Part shown: piece after piece, positions 1 to 6,096 of the stretch | Position numbering within the stretch: position 1 is the first letter of the stretch | Layout of the letters: the number at the start of each line of letters is the position of its first letter | Assembly: GCA_934278005.1 (NCBI GenBank) | Contig: CAKQWG010000125.1 | Location: forward strand, 1-9,571 | Reading direction: 5' to 3' | DNA: 9,571 bases | Source: an uncultured Pirellulaceae bacterium | GTDB lineage: Bacteria > Planctomycetota > Planctomycetia > Pirellulales > Pirellulaceae | Position numbers and translations under genes: made by a program | The notes under the pieces: generated by a model | The model's input: the letters and a program-made list of their open reading frames with translations, nothing else | What the model was told of the DNA's origin: nothing | The model's database searches: none

Positions 1-89
1 TCACCAATATAAAGCGACCCTGGTCAGGCGCTTGTGCAAGCTGCCCGCGTATTGCCTAGGTTAAAGCGTTGCCAAGCAAGCGCGACCAC

Positions 90-117
90 TTGAGCAACCC
101 TCCTGACAGTTTACACT
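90..117 (+). promoter_or_regulatory. Possible sigma70-type promoter for the thioesterase gene
   Basis: TTGAGC (90-95) and TACACT (112-117) are separated by 16 bp and each matches the sigma70 consensus at four of six positions. This would place transcription initiation near 124, about 33 bp before the ATG. The -10-like box lies in the first unit of a tandem 9-bp repeat. This is pattern reading only and planctomycete promoters are poorly defined, so treat it as weak. Confidence 0.25.
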
Positions 118-127
118 CTTTACACTC
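110..127 (+). repeat. Perfect tandem repeat, 2 x 9 bp (TTTACACTC)
   Basis: TTTACACTC occurs at 110-118 and again at 119-127 with no spacer, 30 bp upstream of the thioesterase start. It duplicates the -10-like TACACT. It may be a small slippage duplication or a pair of binding half-sites. Confidence 0.85.
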
Positions 128-156
128 CCGCAATCGCCTGTTCCGGTTCGTTTGAC

Positions 157-600
157 ATGGGTGGCTCGACGTTGAACATTCAAGACAGCATCACAATACG
201 CGTCAACTACAACGAAACCGATGGTCAAGGACACGTGCATCATGCACAGTATCTGAACTACTTTGAACGCGGTCGTGTTGAACTGATGCGTGCCCATGGC
301 TACAGCTACCGCGAGTTCGAGGCCAATGGACTGATGTTAGTAGTGGTCGAAATAAATGCCAAATACATGGGAGCCGCCGTGTTCGATGACTTGCTGGAAC
401 TCACCACGCGTGTCGTCCGCAGCCGCGGCGTCCGCATCTATCATGCCTATGAACTAAGTCGCCTCGGTCCTACACCGCCAGAGTCAAACTCAGTGGCAGA
501 TGCTGAAAAACCCGAGCTGATTGTCACCGGCACTAGCACCATCGCCTGTGTCGACAGACAGGGCAAGGTCCGCCCACTGCCCGACTATTTGCGCACCTAA
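157..600 (+). CDS. Acyl-CoA thioesterase, hotdog fold (YbgC/4-hydroxybenzoyl-CoA thioesterase family)
   Basis: This 147-residue protein is a single-domain hotdog-fold thioesterase, expected to be cytosolic and to hydrolyse an acyl-CoA to the free acid and CoA; the natural substrate cannot be read from the sequence. The family signature runs from residue 18 to about 42: Y-N-E-T-D22, then GxV, HHAxY and an F-E-R-G-R segment at the start of the long central helix. D22 aligns with the catalytic aspartate of YbgC (second Asp of its DTD motif); the first Asp is Glu here. The length matches the 130-150 residues usual for the family. The ATG at 157 is the first good start and leaves about 15 residues before the first strand; no clear Shine-Dalgarno precedes it. 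Residues 107-122 (PPESNSVADAEKPE) look like a flexible loop longer than usual. The gene stands alone and converges on the dipeptidase gene, with 57 bp between the stops. Confidence 0.88.
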   Translation: MGGSTLNIQDSITIRVNYNETDGQGHVHHAQYLNYFERGRVELMRAHGYSYREFEANGLMLVVVEINAKYMGAAVFDDLLELTTRVVRSRGVRIYHAYELSRLGPTPPESNSVADAEKPELIVTGTSTIACVDRQGKVRPLPDYLRT

Positions 601-657
601 GAACACTTACAAAACGCCGGCGACAGCTACCACGATCCACGCTGTTATCGCCCAGGC

Positions 658-2112
658 CTACTCAGCTGCTTGCAACTCCTGTTGCAGCTCCTGTGCGACC
701 GCCTCGACTTGCCGCATAACTCGCAAAATATTCTCGCTCATAATTTTGTGGATGTCTTGCTCTGAGTAGCCGCGATCGAGCAATACTTGAGTGAGCACGG
801 GATACATGGACACGTCATCCAGCTGGCGCGGAACGACGCCAATCCCATCGAAATCGCTCCCGATGCCAACGTGGTCGATGCCAGCTATTTCGACGATGCG
901 ATCGATGTGGTCGGCCACGTCCTGAACGCTACCGCGCATGACGGGGTATTTCGCGCGGAAAGCGGCCGACTCGCGACTGATGGCCGCCGTATCGTCGCCG
1001 TATTTCTCGCGCAGGTGACGCATCTGTTCGAACATCGTGCGGGTATTCTTGGCCGACTCGGGAACCACAAAGCCCGAGTAGAAGTTAACCATAACTACTC
1101 CGCCATCGGCGGGCATTTGGGCCAGGATGCCATCGGGAACATTCCGCGGATGATCGGCCACGCTGCGCGCGGAGGAATGCGAGAAGATGACCGGCGCATG
1201 GCTCGCATCCAAGGCGGCTTGCATCGTTTCAGGAGACACATGCGAGATGTCGACGATCATCCCCAGCCGGTTCATCTCATGCACCACCGCCACACCAAAC
1301 TCACTCAGCCCGCCCGCTTTGGAGACGTCGCTGCAGGAATCGGCCCAGTCGAGCGAATCGCTATGGGTGAGCGTCATATAGCGTGTGCCCAAGTCGAAGA
1401 GCCGCCGTAGTTTTTCCAAAGAGTTGTCGATCGCGTGGCCCCCTTCGACGCCAATCAGCGAAGCGATCTTGCCCTGGGCGCGAATGCGCATCACATCGTC
1501 GCTGGTCAGTGCCAGTTCAAACGTTTCGGGATACTTCGCCAGCATGGCCTGCACGATCTCAATCTGCTCCAGTGTCATCTGATGGGCGAGTCCAGAGGCG
1601 GCCGTATAGGCGGGGACATACACCGACCAGAACTGCGCCCCAACGCCCCCCTGCCGCAAACGCGGAATGTCGGTGTGCAGTTGAGGTTGGGCTTGAGAGA
1701 TGTCCAGTTTGTCAAACGAGCGTGAGCCGCGCTCGCGGATCTCCCACGGCAGGTCATTGTGCCCGTCAAAAATAAAGCTTCGCTGATGTATCGCGCGGGC
1801 TTGGTCCGACACGACAACCGGCGTGTAACTCGCCCCCGGATCCCGCTCCGACGGCACCTGCACGTCGCCGGTGGCTTGGGCCGAGGCTCGTTCAGGCCCA
1901 ACCAGGCCGCTGATCAGCCCGCAGAAAATGCAGCCCGCTCGGACGACGCCGCCTATTTTACCGCCTAATGTATTGCCCGATATGCGGCCCCGCTTACCGC
2001 TTGGCAACTTGTGTGGCCGCAGCCTAGCTTCGCCCGCCGCTGCCACGGCGCCAGCACTTTCTTTAGTATTGCTCTGCCAGTCCCACTTACCCGTGCCGGC
2101 CACGCTGTGCAT
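658..2112 (-). CDS. Exported membrane dipeptidase, peptidase family M19 (renal dipeptidase-like)
   Basis: This is a zinc dipeptidase of family M19, which hydrolyses dipeptides, in some members including D-amino acid substrates. Numbering from the TTG at 2127, the dinuclear metal site is complete: H123 and D125 (DGHNDLP), E228 (GVEGGH), H296 (DISHVS) and H317 (FSHSSAR). R328 and D425 (GSDFDG) match substrate- and metal-site residues of the human enzyme, and the 21-residue spacing between the last two histidines is the same as in that enzyme. A hydrophobic stretch at about 58-76 followed by ERASA-Q is a signal peptide or anchor, so the enzyme should act in the periplasm. The start is uncertain: I chose the ATG at 2112 (residue 6), but a TTG at 2007 (residue 41) would give a more normal signal peptide n-region. 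None has a good Shine-Dalgarno. The last 20 residues are a Gln/Glu/Ala-rich helix. It is divergent from the DUF3467 gene. Confidence 0.92.
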   Translation of the reverse strand: MHSVAGTGKWDWQSNTKESAGAVAAAGEARLRPHKLPSGKRGRISGNTLGGKIGGVVRAGCIFCGLISGLVGPERASAQATGDVQVPSERDPGASYTPVVVSDQARAIHQRSFIFDGHNDLPWEIRERGSRSFDKLDISQAQPQLHTDIPRLRQGGVGAQFWSVYVPAYTAASGLAHQMTLEQIEIVQAMLAKYPETFELALTSDDVMRIRAQGKIASLIGVEGGHAIDNSLEKLRRLFDLGTRYMTLTHSDSLDWADSCSDVSKAGGLSEFGVAVVHEMNRLGMIVDISHVSPETMQAALDASHAPVIFSHSSARSVADHPRNVPDGILAQMPADGGVVMVNFYSGFVVPESAKNTRTMFEQMRHLREKYGDDTAAISRESAAFRAKYPVMRGSVQDVADHIDRIVEIAGIDHVGIGSDFDGIGVVPRQLDDVSMYPVLTQVLLDRGYSEQDIHKIMSENILRVMRQVEAVAQELQQELQAAE

Positions 2113-2263
2113 ACAAACCACTTTCAAAAACGGTATGATGAATAGTTACAAAAACAAACCTAGTCTACCTCAAGACAATCGGCCGATGTGGGCTGAGAGG
2201 CCAGCCCTAGCAGTTCCCTTAACCTACAGCCCGACTAAATTTTAAGCGAATCCAGTAAACTCC

Positions 2264-3148
2264 ATGGCCAACCACCATTTTGAAGACCGCCCCGACCCTG
2301 CCGAGCAACCGATTCGAGCTCGTGTTCCCGACCATGTAGCCGCTGGTGCGTTCAGTACCGGAGTGATCGTCATGACGGCTCAGAGCGAATTCATCCTAGA
2401 TTTCGTTCAGAATCTCGGGCGACCGCACCAAATCGTGGCGCGAGTCGTCATGCCACACTATGTGTTGCCGCAGCTCGTCGACGCCATGCAACGCAACATC
2501 GAACTCTACCGTAATCGCTGGGGAGAGTTGCCGCACACCGGCGCCGCTCGTTCCTCCAGCCAAACCAGCTCCGGCAAATCAGGCAGTGGACACAGCCCGC
2601 ACGCGGCCGACTCTGCGGACACTCAGCCGCAGACTGAAACGAACCTCGAGCAGCGGCCCACAGCGGAGAACGGTCCCCAGACGAATCCCAGCTCCGGTGC
2701 GCATGACGACAACGCGGCCGGGGGCGCTTCGTCCGCTAGCGGCCCCACAGGATCCAGCCTGCGAGCCACAAATGACCCTTCGCGCGACCCGCACGACAAC
2801 GCCTTGCCAGCGGGCGATGCAATGGGCGGCCACGCCAGTGCCGCCGCGCGCCCCACCTCCGTGCAAGAGATCTACGACGATCTTAAGATCCGCGATGAAT
2901 TTCTCAGCGGCGCTTACGCCAATGCCGTCATGATCGGACATGGCCCCCATGAATTCAGCTTCGATTTCATCACCAATTTCTATCCCCACTCAGCGGTCAG
3001 CTCGCGCGTCTTCTTAGCCGCCGGGCAAATTCCACGACTTTTTGAAAGTCTTAAGGGGACCTGGGAACAACTGCGCAGCCGCATGCAATCGCCGCCGGAC
3101 AATCCCTTTTCACCGCAGCCTCCGGACGAAGACAACCCTTTCGAGTAA
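2264..3148 (+). CDS. Protein with two DUF3467 domains joined by a disordered linker
   Basis: The 294-residue protein has two copies of a DUF3467-like domain, at residues 21-85 and 209-273. The two 65-residue segments align without gaps, with 16 identical positions that include G-A-[FY], E-F, D-F, N, R-V, P and L. Copy 2 keeps the usual G-A-Y-A-N start. Between them, residues 90-200 are a low-complexity linker rich in Ser, Ala, Gly, Asp, Pro and Thr, without predicted structure. The C-terminus repeats D-N-P-F (279-282 and 290-293). No signal peptide or membrane segment is visible, so the protein should be cytosolic. The function of DUF3467 is unknown; typical members are single-domain proteins of about 100 residues. 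The ATG at 2264 has no clear Shine-Dalgarno. The maf gene follows after 12 bp, so co-transcription is likely, but this does not reveal a function. Confidence 0.85.
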   Translation: MANHHFEDRPDPAEQPIRARVPDHVAAGAFSTGVIVMTAQSEFILDFVQNLGRPHQIVARVVMPHYVLPQLVDAMQRNIELYRNRWGELPHTGAARSSSQTSSGKSGSGHSPHAADSADTQPQTETNLEQRPTAENGPQTNPSSGAHDDNAAGGASSASGPTGSSLRATNDPSRDPHDNALPAGDAMGGHASAAARPTSVQEIYDDLKIRDEFLSGAYANAVMIGHGPHEFSFDFITNFYPHSAVSSRVFLAAGQIPRLFESLKGTWEQLRSRMQSPPDNPFSPQPPDEDNPFE

Positions 3149-3160
3149 GCCCCGCTTGAC

Positions 3161-3724
3161 ATGCGCATCGTACTTGCCAGCCAGTCTCCACGGCGCCATG
3201 AACTGCTCACCGCCGCGGGCTACCAGTTTGAAACTGTGCTCCCCAGCGAAACGGCCGAATGCGGAATTTGCTCGCGTGAATCCACGCCCGAATTGGTTGC
3301 CCGCTTGGCCTATCAAAAGGCAATGGATGTGGCCCCACGCGTGCAAGGCGCGGCGGTCGTCGTGGCCTGCGATACGGTAGCCGACATCATGGGCCGCGTG
3401 CTGGGCAAGCCCGAGGATCGACGACACGCCGAAGAGATGCTGCGACTGCTCAGCGGCCGGCGGCACGCCGTCTATAGCGGTCTGTGTGTACTGCGCATCC
3501 CTGGCGGTGAGCCACAAGTCAGAGTAGCCAAGAGTGAGCTGCTCATGGCAAAGTTGAGCGAAACGCAGATCGCCGAATACCTCGATAGCGAGCAGTGGGT
3601 GGGAAAATCCGGTGCCTTCGGCTACCAAGACGGACACCCCTGGCTACAGCTCATCTGCGGCACGGCCGACAACGTAGTCGGCCTACCTCTCGACTTGTTA
3701 CAAGAAATGTTGGCGACCGCCTAG
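3161..3724 (+). CDS. maf: Maf-family nucleoside triphosphate pyrophosphatase
   Basis: Maf proteins hydrolyse non-canonical or surplus nucleoside triphosphates (dTTP/UTP, modified pyrimidines or 7-methyl-GTP, by subfamily) to the monophosphate and pyrophosphate, and have been linked to septum formation. The 187-residue length is typical. The N-terminal loop L-A-S-Q-S-P-R-R-H-E-L-L (5-16) binds the phosphates. The catalytic-site C-D-T (D71), the L-G-K-P motif (81-84), the A-E-E-M-L...L-S-G segment (90-99) and H102 follow in order. The C-terminal G-K-S-G-A-F-G-Y (148-155) and N-V-V-G-L-P-L (171-177) motifs complete the family. The usual G-K-A-G is G-K-S-G and H-x-V-x-T-G is H-A-V-Y-S-G; both are conservative changes. 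I cannot assign the substrate subfamily. It lies 12 bp after the DUF3467 gene and is probably translated from the same mRNA. No strong Shine-Dalgarno is seen. Confidence 0.95.
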   Translation: MRIVLASQSPRRHELLTAAGYQFETVLPSETAECGICSRESTPELVARLAYQKAMDVAPRVQGAAVVVACDTVADIMGRVLGKPEDRRHAEEMLRLLSGRRHAVYSGLCVLRIPGGEPQVRVAKSELLMAKLSETQIAEYLDSEQWVGKSGAFGYQDGHPWLQLICGTADNVVGLPLDLLQEMLATA

Positions 3725-3870
3725 GCGCAGCCATTGCAACCTGCGCGGGACCCATAGTACGCAGCCTCGCAGCCTGGCAGCCGGCGCCAAACCGCTCTGG
3801 ATTTTCGCGGCACAGCTTGGTAAAAAGCCTATCGGTCGTTGAACAAACTCGGTGCTAGCAAGGGACTGCT

Positions 3871-4146
3871 ATGAACAATATGAATTTCTTCGGATGGATT
3901 CGCGACGGTGTGCGACAATCCGTGCTGCTAGGCGTGAGCGATGCTGTAGAGCAATTGGGGACTCCGGCTGCGGTCGAAGACCTACATCCCAGCGTAGCTG
4001 GTCTGCTGAAGCTGGATGATCAAAACGCCAATACCCCAAAGTTAACTCAGCGGACTAGCAGTGGAGCCGGCGGTACCAACGGAGCCGCTAAGTCGGGGCG
4101 CCGATTGGGAAAATCGCTCAAGGAAATGGGCAGCCCAGCTCAGTAA
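3871..4146 (+). CDS. Small hypothetical protein (91 aa)
   Basis: I do not recognise a named family. The N-terminal half (residues 4-48) looks conserved in character: an aromatic start (N-F-F-G-W-I), then an amphipathic segment R-D-G-V-R-Q-S-V-L-L-G-V-S-D-A-V-E-Q-L-G with alternating hydrophobic positions. The second half (50-91) is low-complexity, rich in Ser, Gly, Lys and Asn, and probably disordered, ending in a basic stretch (G-R-R-L-G-K-S-L-K-E). There is no signal peptide or membrane segment. An AGGGA at 3859-3863, seven bases before the ATG, is one of the better Shine-Dalgarno matches in the window and supports this start. It lies 146 bp after maf in the same direction and is followed by a tandem repeat and a strong hairpin, so it is likely the last gene of its transcript. 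The codon use and ribosome site argue for a real gene. Confidence 0.7.
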   Translation: MNNMNFFGWIRDGVRQSVLLGVSDAVEQLGTPAAVEDLHPSVAGLLKLDDQNANTPKLTQRTSSGAGGTNGAAKSGRRLGKSLKEMGSPAQ

Positions 4147-4158
4147 TCAGCAGTTAAG

Positions 4159-4190
4159 CGTTGCGAACTAGAGACGTTGCGAACTAGAGA
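4159..4190 (+). repeat. Perfect tandem repeat, 2 x 16 bp
   Basis: CGTTGCGAACTAGAGA occurs at 4159-4174 and 4175-4190 without spacer or mismatch. It is flanked by GTTAAGC on both sides (4153-4159 and 4194-4200). It lies 12 bp after the stop of the 91-residue gene and just before the hairpin. Confidence 0.9.
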
Positions 4191-4206
4191 GCCGTTAAGC
4201 AGGCTT

Positions 4207-4234
4207 GGAGTGCTGCCATTTTCAGCAGCACTCC
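4207..4234. terminator. Strong hairpin between convergent genes, probable terminator
   Basis: GGAGTGCTGC (4207-4216) pairs perfectly with GCAGCACTCC (4225-4234) around an 8-nt loop, CATTTTCA. It sits between the + gene ending at 4146 and the - kinase gene ending at 4296, where a bidirectional terminator is expected. There is no T-run on either side, so it is not a textbook intrinsic terminator; it could also protect mRNA 3' ends. Confidence 0.6.
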
Positions 4235-4295
4235 CCTCAGCGCCACGACACGCCGACCATCAGCCACCACACGGCTGTCAGTCCAGTGGCAACAA

Positions 4296-5024
4296 TTAGT
4301 TCAGTGCCAGGCGACACTCGACCCGGCAACCCGCGCCTATGCGGCTATCAATACTTAACCGCGCGCCGATCAATCGCGCGCGATGAGCCATACTGTTCAA
4401 ACCAAAGTGATTGCTATCGCTGGTCGGACGGTGCAGATCGAAACCAACCCCTTGATCGGCAACTGTCATGACCAGCACTCGATCATCCACAGCTGTGTCC
4501 GCTGTTTGGTTTTGGGGGCCGTGGGCCACGCCGATGGCATCTATGACGTCGGTACCATCCAGCTCCGCGTCGCTTACCAGTTGTCCGTAAACGTCGATAC
4601 GCGTCGGACCAGCATGTTGAATCGCATTGCGAATCGCCTGCTGGACGATTCTCAGCACGTTCCAGCTGGCCGTGTCACTGAGCACATGCTGTAAGACGTC
4701 ACGCGTAGCAGCGTCCATGTGCAGCGTAATCTGATGCGCCTCGTGGCCAGTTGCCTGAATGAAATTCTCCAACCGCGTCACGAACTTGACGCCAGCCAGC
4801 TCCTGATCCAGCTCCAAATAACCGATCAGTTCGCGCCCCTCTTCGAGCGCAATCTCCAAACTAGTCAACGCCTTGCGTACGTTCGCCTTGCCCATCGCCC
4901 CTGGCTCGGGCTCGGGCTCATGCGCCAGCGCCGCTACCAACTGCAGTCGCGCACCGATAATCCACTGCAGCAATCCGTCATGCAATTCGTATCCCAGCCA
5001 ACGCTCGTTGTGAGTCTCTTCCAT
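4296..5024 (-). CDS. Soluble NarL-type histidine kinase without a sensor domain
   Basis: This 242-residue protein has only the kinase core. The HisKA_3-type dimerization helix carries the phosphoacceptor box E-L-H15-D16-G-L-L-Q20, including the H-D acid pair and the H-D-x-x-x-Q pattern linked to phosphatase activity in this class. The GHKL ATPase domain follows: N-box R-I-V-Q-Q-A-I-R-N133 (125-133), G1 box D190-Q-G192-V-G194-F, and G2-like F-G-L-N-S-M-A-H-R-A (207-216) with G-A-G near 230-232. Two things are odd. The N-box Glu usually found at position 129 is Gln (CAG, one base from GAG). There is also an acidic insertion of roughly 30 residues (148-182) before G1. No membrane segment, PAS, GAF or receiver domain is present, and no response regulator is adjacent, so input and partner must be elsewhere. 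AAAGG about 9 bases before the ATG supports the start. It lies 189 bp downstream of the next - gene. Confidence 0.87.
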   Translation of the reverse strand: MEETHNERWLGYELHDGLLQWIIGARLQLVAALAHEPEPEPGAMGKANVRKALTSLEIALEEGRELIGYLELDQELAGVKFVTRLENFIQATGHEAHQITLHMDAATRDVLQHVLSDTASWNVLRIVQQAIRNAIQHAGPTRIDVYGQLVSDAELDGTDVIDAIGVAHGPQNQTADTAVDDRVLVMTVADQGVGFDLHRPTSDSNHFGLNSMAHRARLIGARLSIDSRIGAGCRVECRLALN

Positions 5025-5108
5025 GTCGTTTGCCTTTGCCGGGTAGAGTCCTGATTAAAAAATTAGGCCGATCGATAAACCACGTGCGCACTAATTTGTT
5101 CCGCCTGC

Positions 5109-5136
5109 CAGCGGCGCAGCTGCGAGCTAACCGCTG
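5109..5136. other. Hairpin/palindrome in the gap downstream of the 221-aa gene
   Basis: CAGCGG (5109-5114) can pair with CCGCTG (5131-5136), and the loop contains the perfect palindrome CGCAGCTGCG (5115-5124). It lies in the 189-bp gap between two - strand genes. It could act as a terminator for the upstream gene or as a protein-binding dyad; no T-run follows, so the role is open. Confidence 0.35.
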
Positions 5137-5213
5137 ACAGATGCTCCAACTAGGAATTCACGCTATCACTTGGATGCAGCTCCGCTTGGTAGGTTCCCTG
5201 CACGTGCATGGAT

Positions 5214-5879
5214 TCACAAGTCGAGCGCATCGAGGTCATCGACCAAGCGGTCCAAATCGGGCCACTCCTCTTCCTGCGCCGCTAACTTACTCTCCGGCAA
5301 CTCACTGGAGCGACTGGCCAACGGCTGGTTTGCAGATGGCTGCTCTGCAGATGATTGAGACGTTTGCTGCCGCGGTGCGGTGGGTGGCAGGCCGCCGGGC
5401 TGGCCGACAACTGTGGCCGATGAGCTGATGAGCGGCAGGCTGCGTGAGCTAGCCGCAATAGCCCGTCCCAGCGGCACCAGCACCCCTACAGTCTGAACGG
5501 CTTGGTCTGCCAGCAGTTGTCGCAGCTCGCTCAACATTGCAGGGGTATCGGAGGTCAACGGGAAATAGATCACCCGCCGCTGGCCCGGCACACCAGCTTG
5601 TCCCATCCGCACAACGTGTCCGCTCAGCTGCAGCCGCGACCACTGCTGGGCAACCTGCTCGAAACTCAGCGACGACACCACCGCCAGGGTTTGTCCAGCA
5701 AAACCACTCAAGCACAGATAATCGGTGCTGTCGGGCTGTACGTTGTCCAGCGACCCTATCAGCGTGGCGTCAATGCCGGGAGCCATGATGAGTTCGCTCA
5801 ACAGCCGCTCCTCCGCATCAGCCGCCTGGCTGTGCCGACTCGAGGACTGGGAAATAATCACGGTCAGTCGCTTAGCCAC
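5214..5879 (-). CDS. Hypothetical protein with Rossmann-like N-terminus and acidic C-terminal tail (221 aa)
   Basis: I do not recognise a named family with confidence. The N-terminal 140 residues look like an alternating alpha/beta fold: a first strand L-T-V-I-I-S (5-10), a Q-S-S-S-R loop, a helix A-E-E-R-L-L-S-E-L, then P-G-I-D-A-T-L-I-G. This resembles from memory the start of planctomycete proteins of unknown function that read V-x-I-S-Q-x-x-S then P-G-I-x-V-T, but the match is loose. Residues 141-200 are a Ser/Gln/Pro-rich linker, probably disordered. The end is an acidic leucine-rich peptide, W-P-D-L-D-R-L-V-D-D-L-D-A-L-D-L (206-221), which looks like a docking helix. There is no signal peptide. 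The start is a GTG at 5879; an in-frame TGA at 5897-5895 rules out a longer form. No strong Shine-Dalgarno is seen. A 13-bp tandem repeat lies just upstream. Confidence 0.72.
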   Translation of the reverse strand: MAKRLTVIISQSSSRHSQAADAEERLLSELIMAPGIDATLIGSLDNVQPDSTDYLCLSGFAGQTLAVVSSLSFEQVAQQWSRLQLSGHVVRMGQAGVPGQRRVIYFPLTSDTPAMLSELRQLLADQAVQTVGVLVPLGRAIAASSRSLPLISSSATVVGQPGGLPPTAPRQQTSQSSAEQPSANQPLASRSSELPESKLAAQEEEWPDLDRLVDDLDALDL

Positions 5880-5901
5880 GCACGTATCCAGTTTATGTCA
5901 G

Positions 5902-5927
5902 ATTAGAGATTGTTATTAGAGATTGTT
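5902..5927 (-). repeat. Perfect tandem repeat, 2 x 13 bp, upstream of the 221-aa gene
   Basis: ATTAGAGATTGTT occurs at 5902-5914 and 5915-5927 with no mismatch. On the - strand it reads AACAATCTCTAAT twice and ends 22 bp before the GTG start at 5879. Its 13-bp period and place in the leader region fit paired operator sites or a promoter-region duplication. GTTAAGC (5925-5931) overlaps its end, as at the 4159-4190 repeat. Confidence 0.88.
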
Positions 5928-6071
5928 AAGCGCCCACGCATACGATTCGGCATACAATTAGCCGTTTTGGCGTCAGCCACGGTGGATTGACTCATGCGTG
6001 GGTGCTTATGTCACAGCGGAGATTCTGCGCTGCAATAAAATGCGATCTACAGGCGACTCAAGATGCTTGCT

Positions 6072-6085
6072 CACAAGCCCCCTGG
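6072..6085. other. Short GC palindrome downstream of the ATPase gene
   Basis: AGCCCC and GGGGCT form a short stem separated by CT (effectively a 5-bp stem with a 4-nt loop), about 12 bp beyond the ATPase stop in the direction of transcription. It could contribute to termination of the three-gene operon, but it is short and lacks a following T-run. Confidence 0.25.
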
Positions 6086-6096
6086 GGCTACGTGCC

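Noticed and set aside
601..657. Possible terminator between the convergent thioesterase and dipeptidase genes
   Set aside because: Only the 8-bp palindrome CGCCGGCG was seen, with no usable stem-loop or T-run.
787..1410. Open frame of 207 codons on the + strand inside the dipeptidase gene
   Set aside because: It is antisense to a gene with a complete M19 active site; the His/Arg/Gly-rich translation is what antisense GC-rich coding DNA gives, and it has no ribosome site.
3110..3637. Open frame of 175 codons on the - strand across maf
   Set aside because: It is antisense to maf, whose motifs are intact from end to end, and no family resemblance was seen.
4911..4930. Short GGGCTC repeat
   Set aside because: It lies in frame in the histidine kinase gene and encodes the E-P-E-P-E-P linker; it is coding low complexity, not a regulatory repeat.
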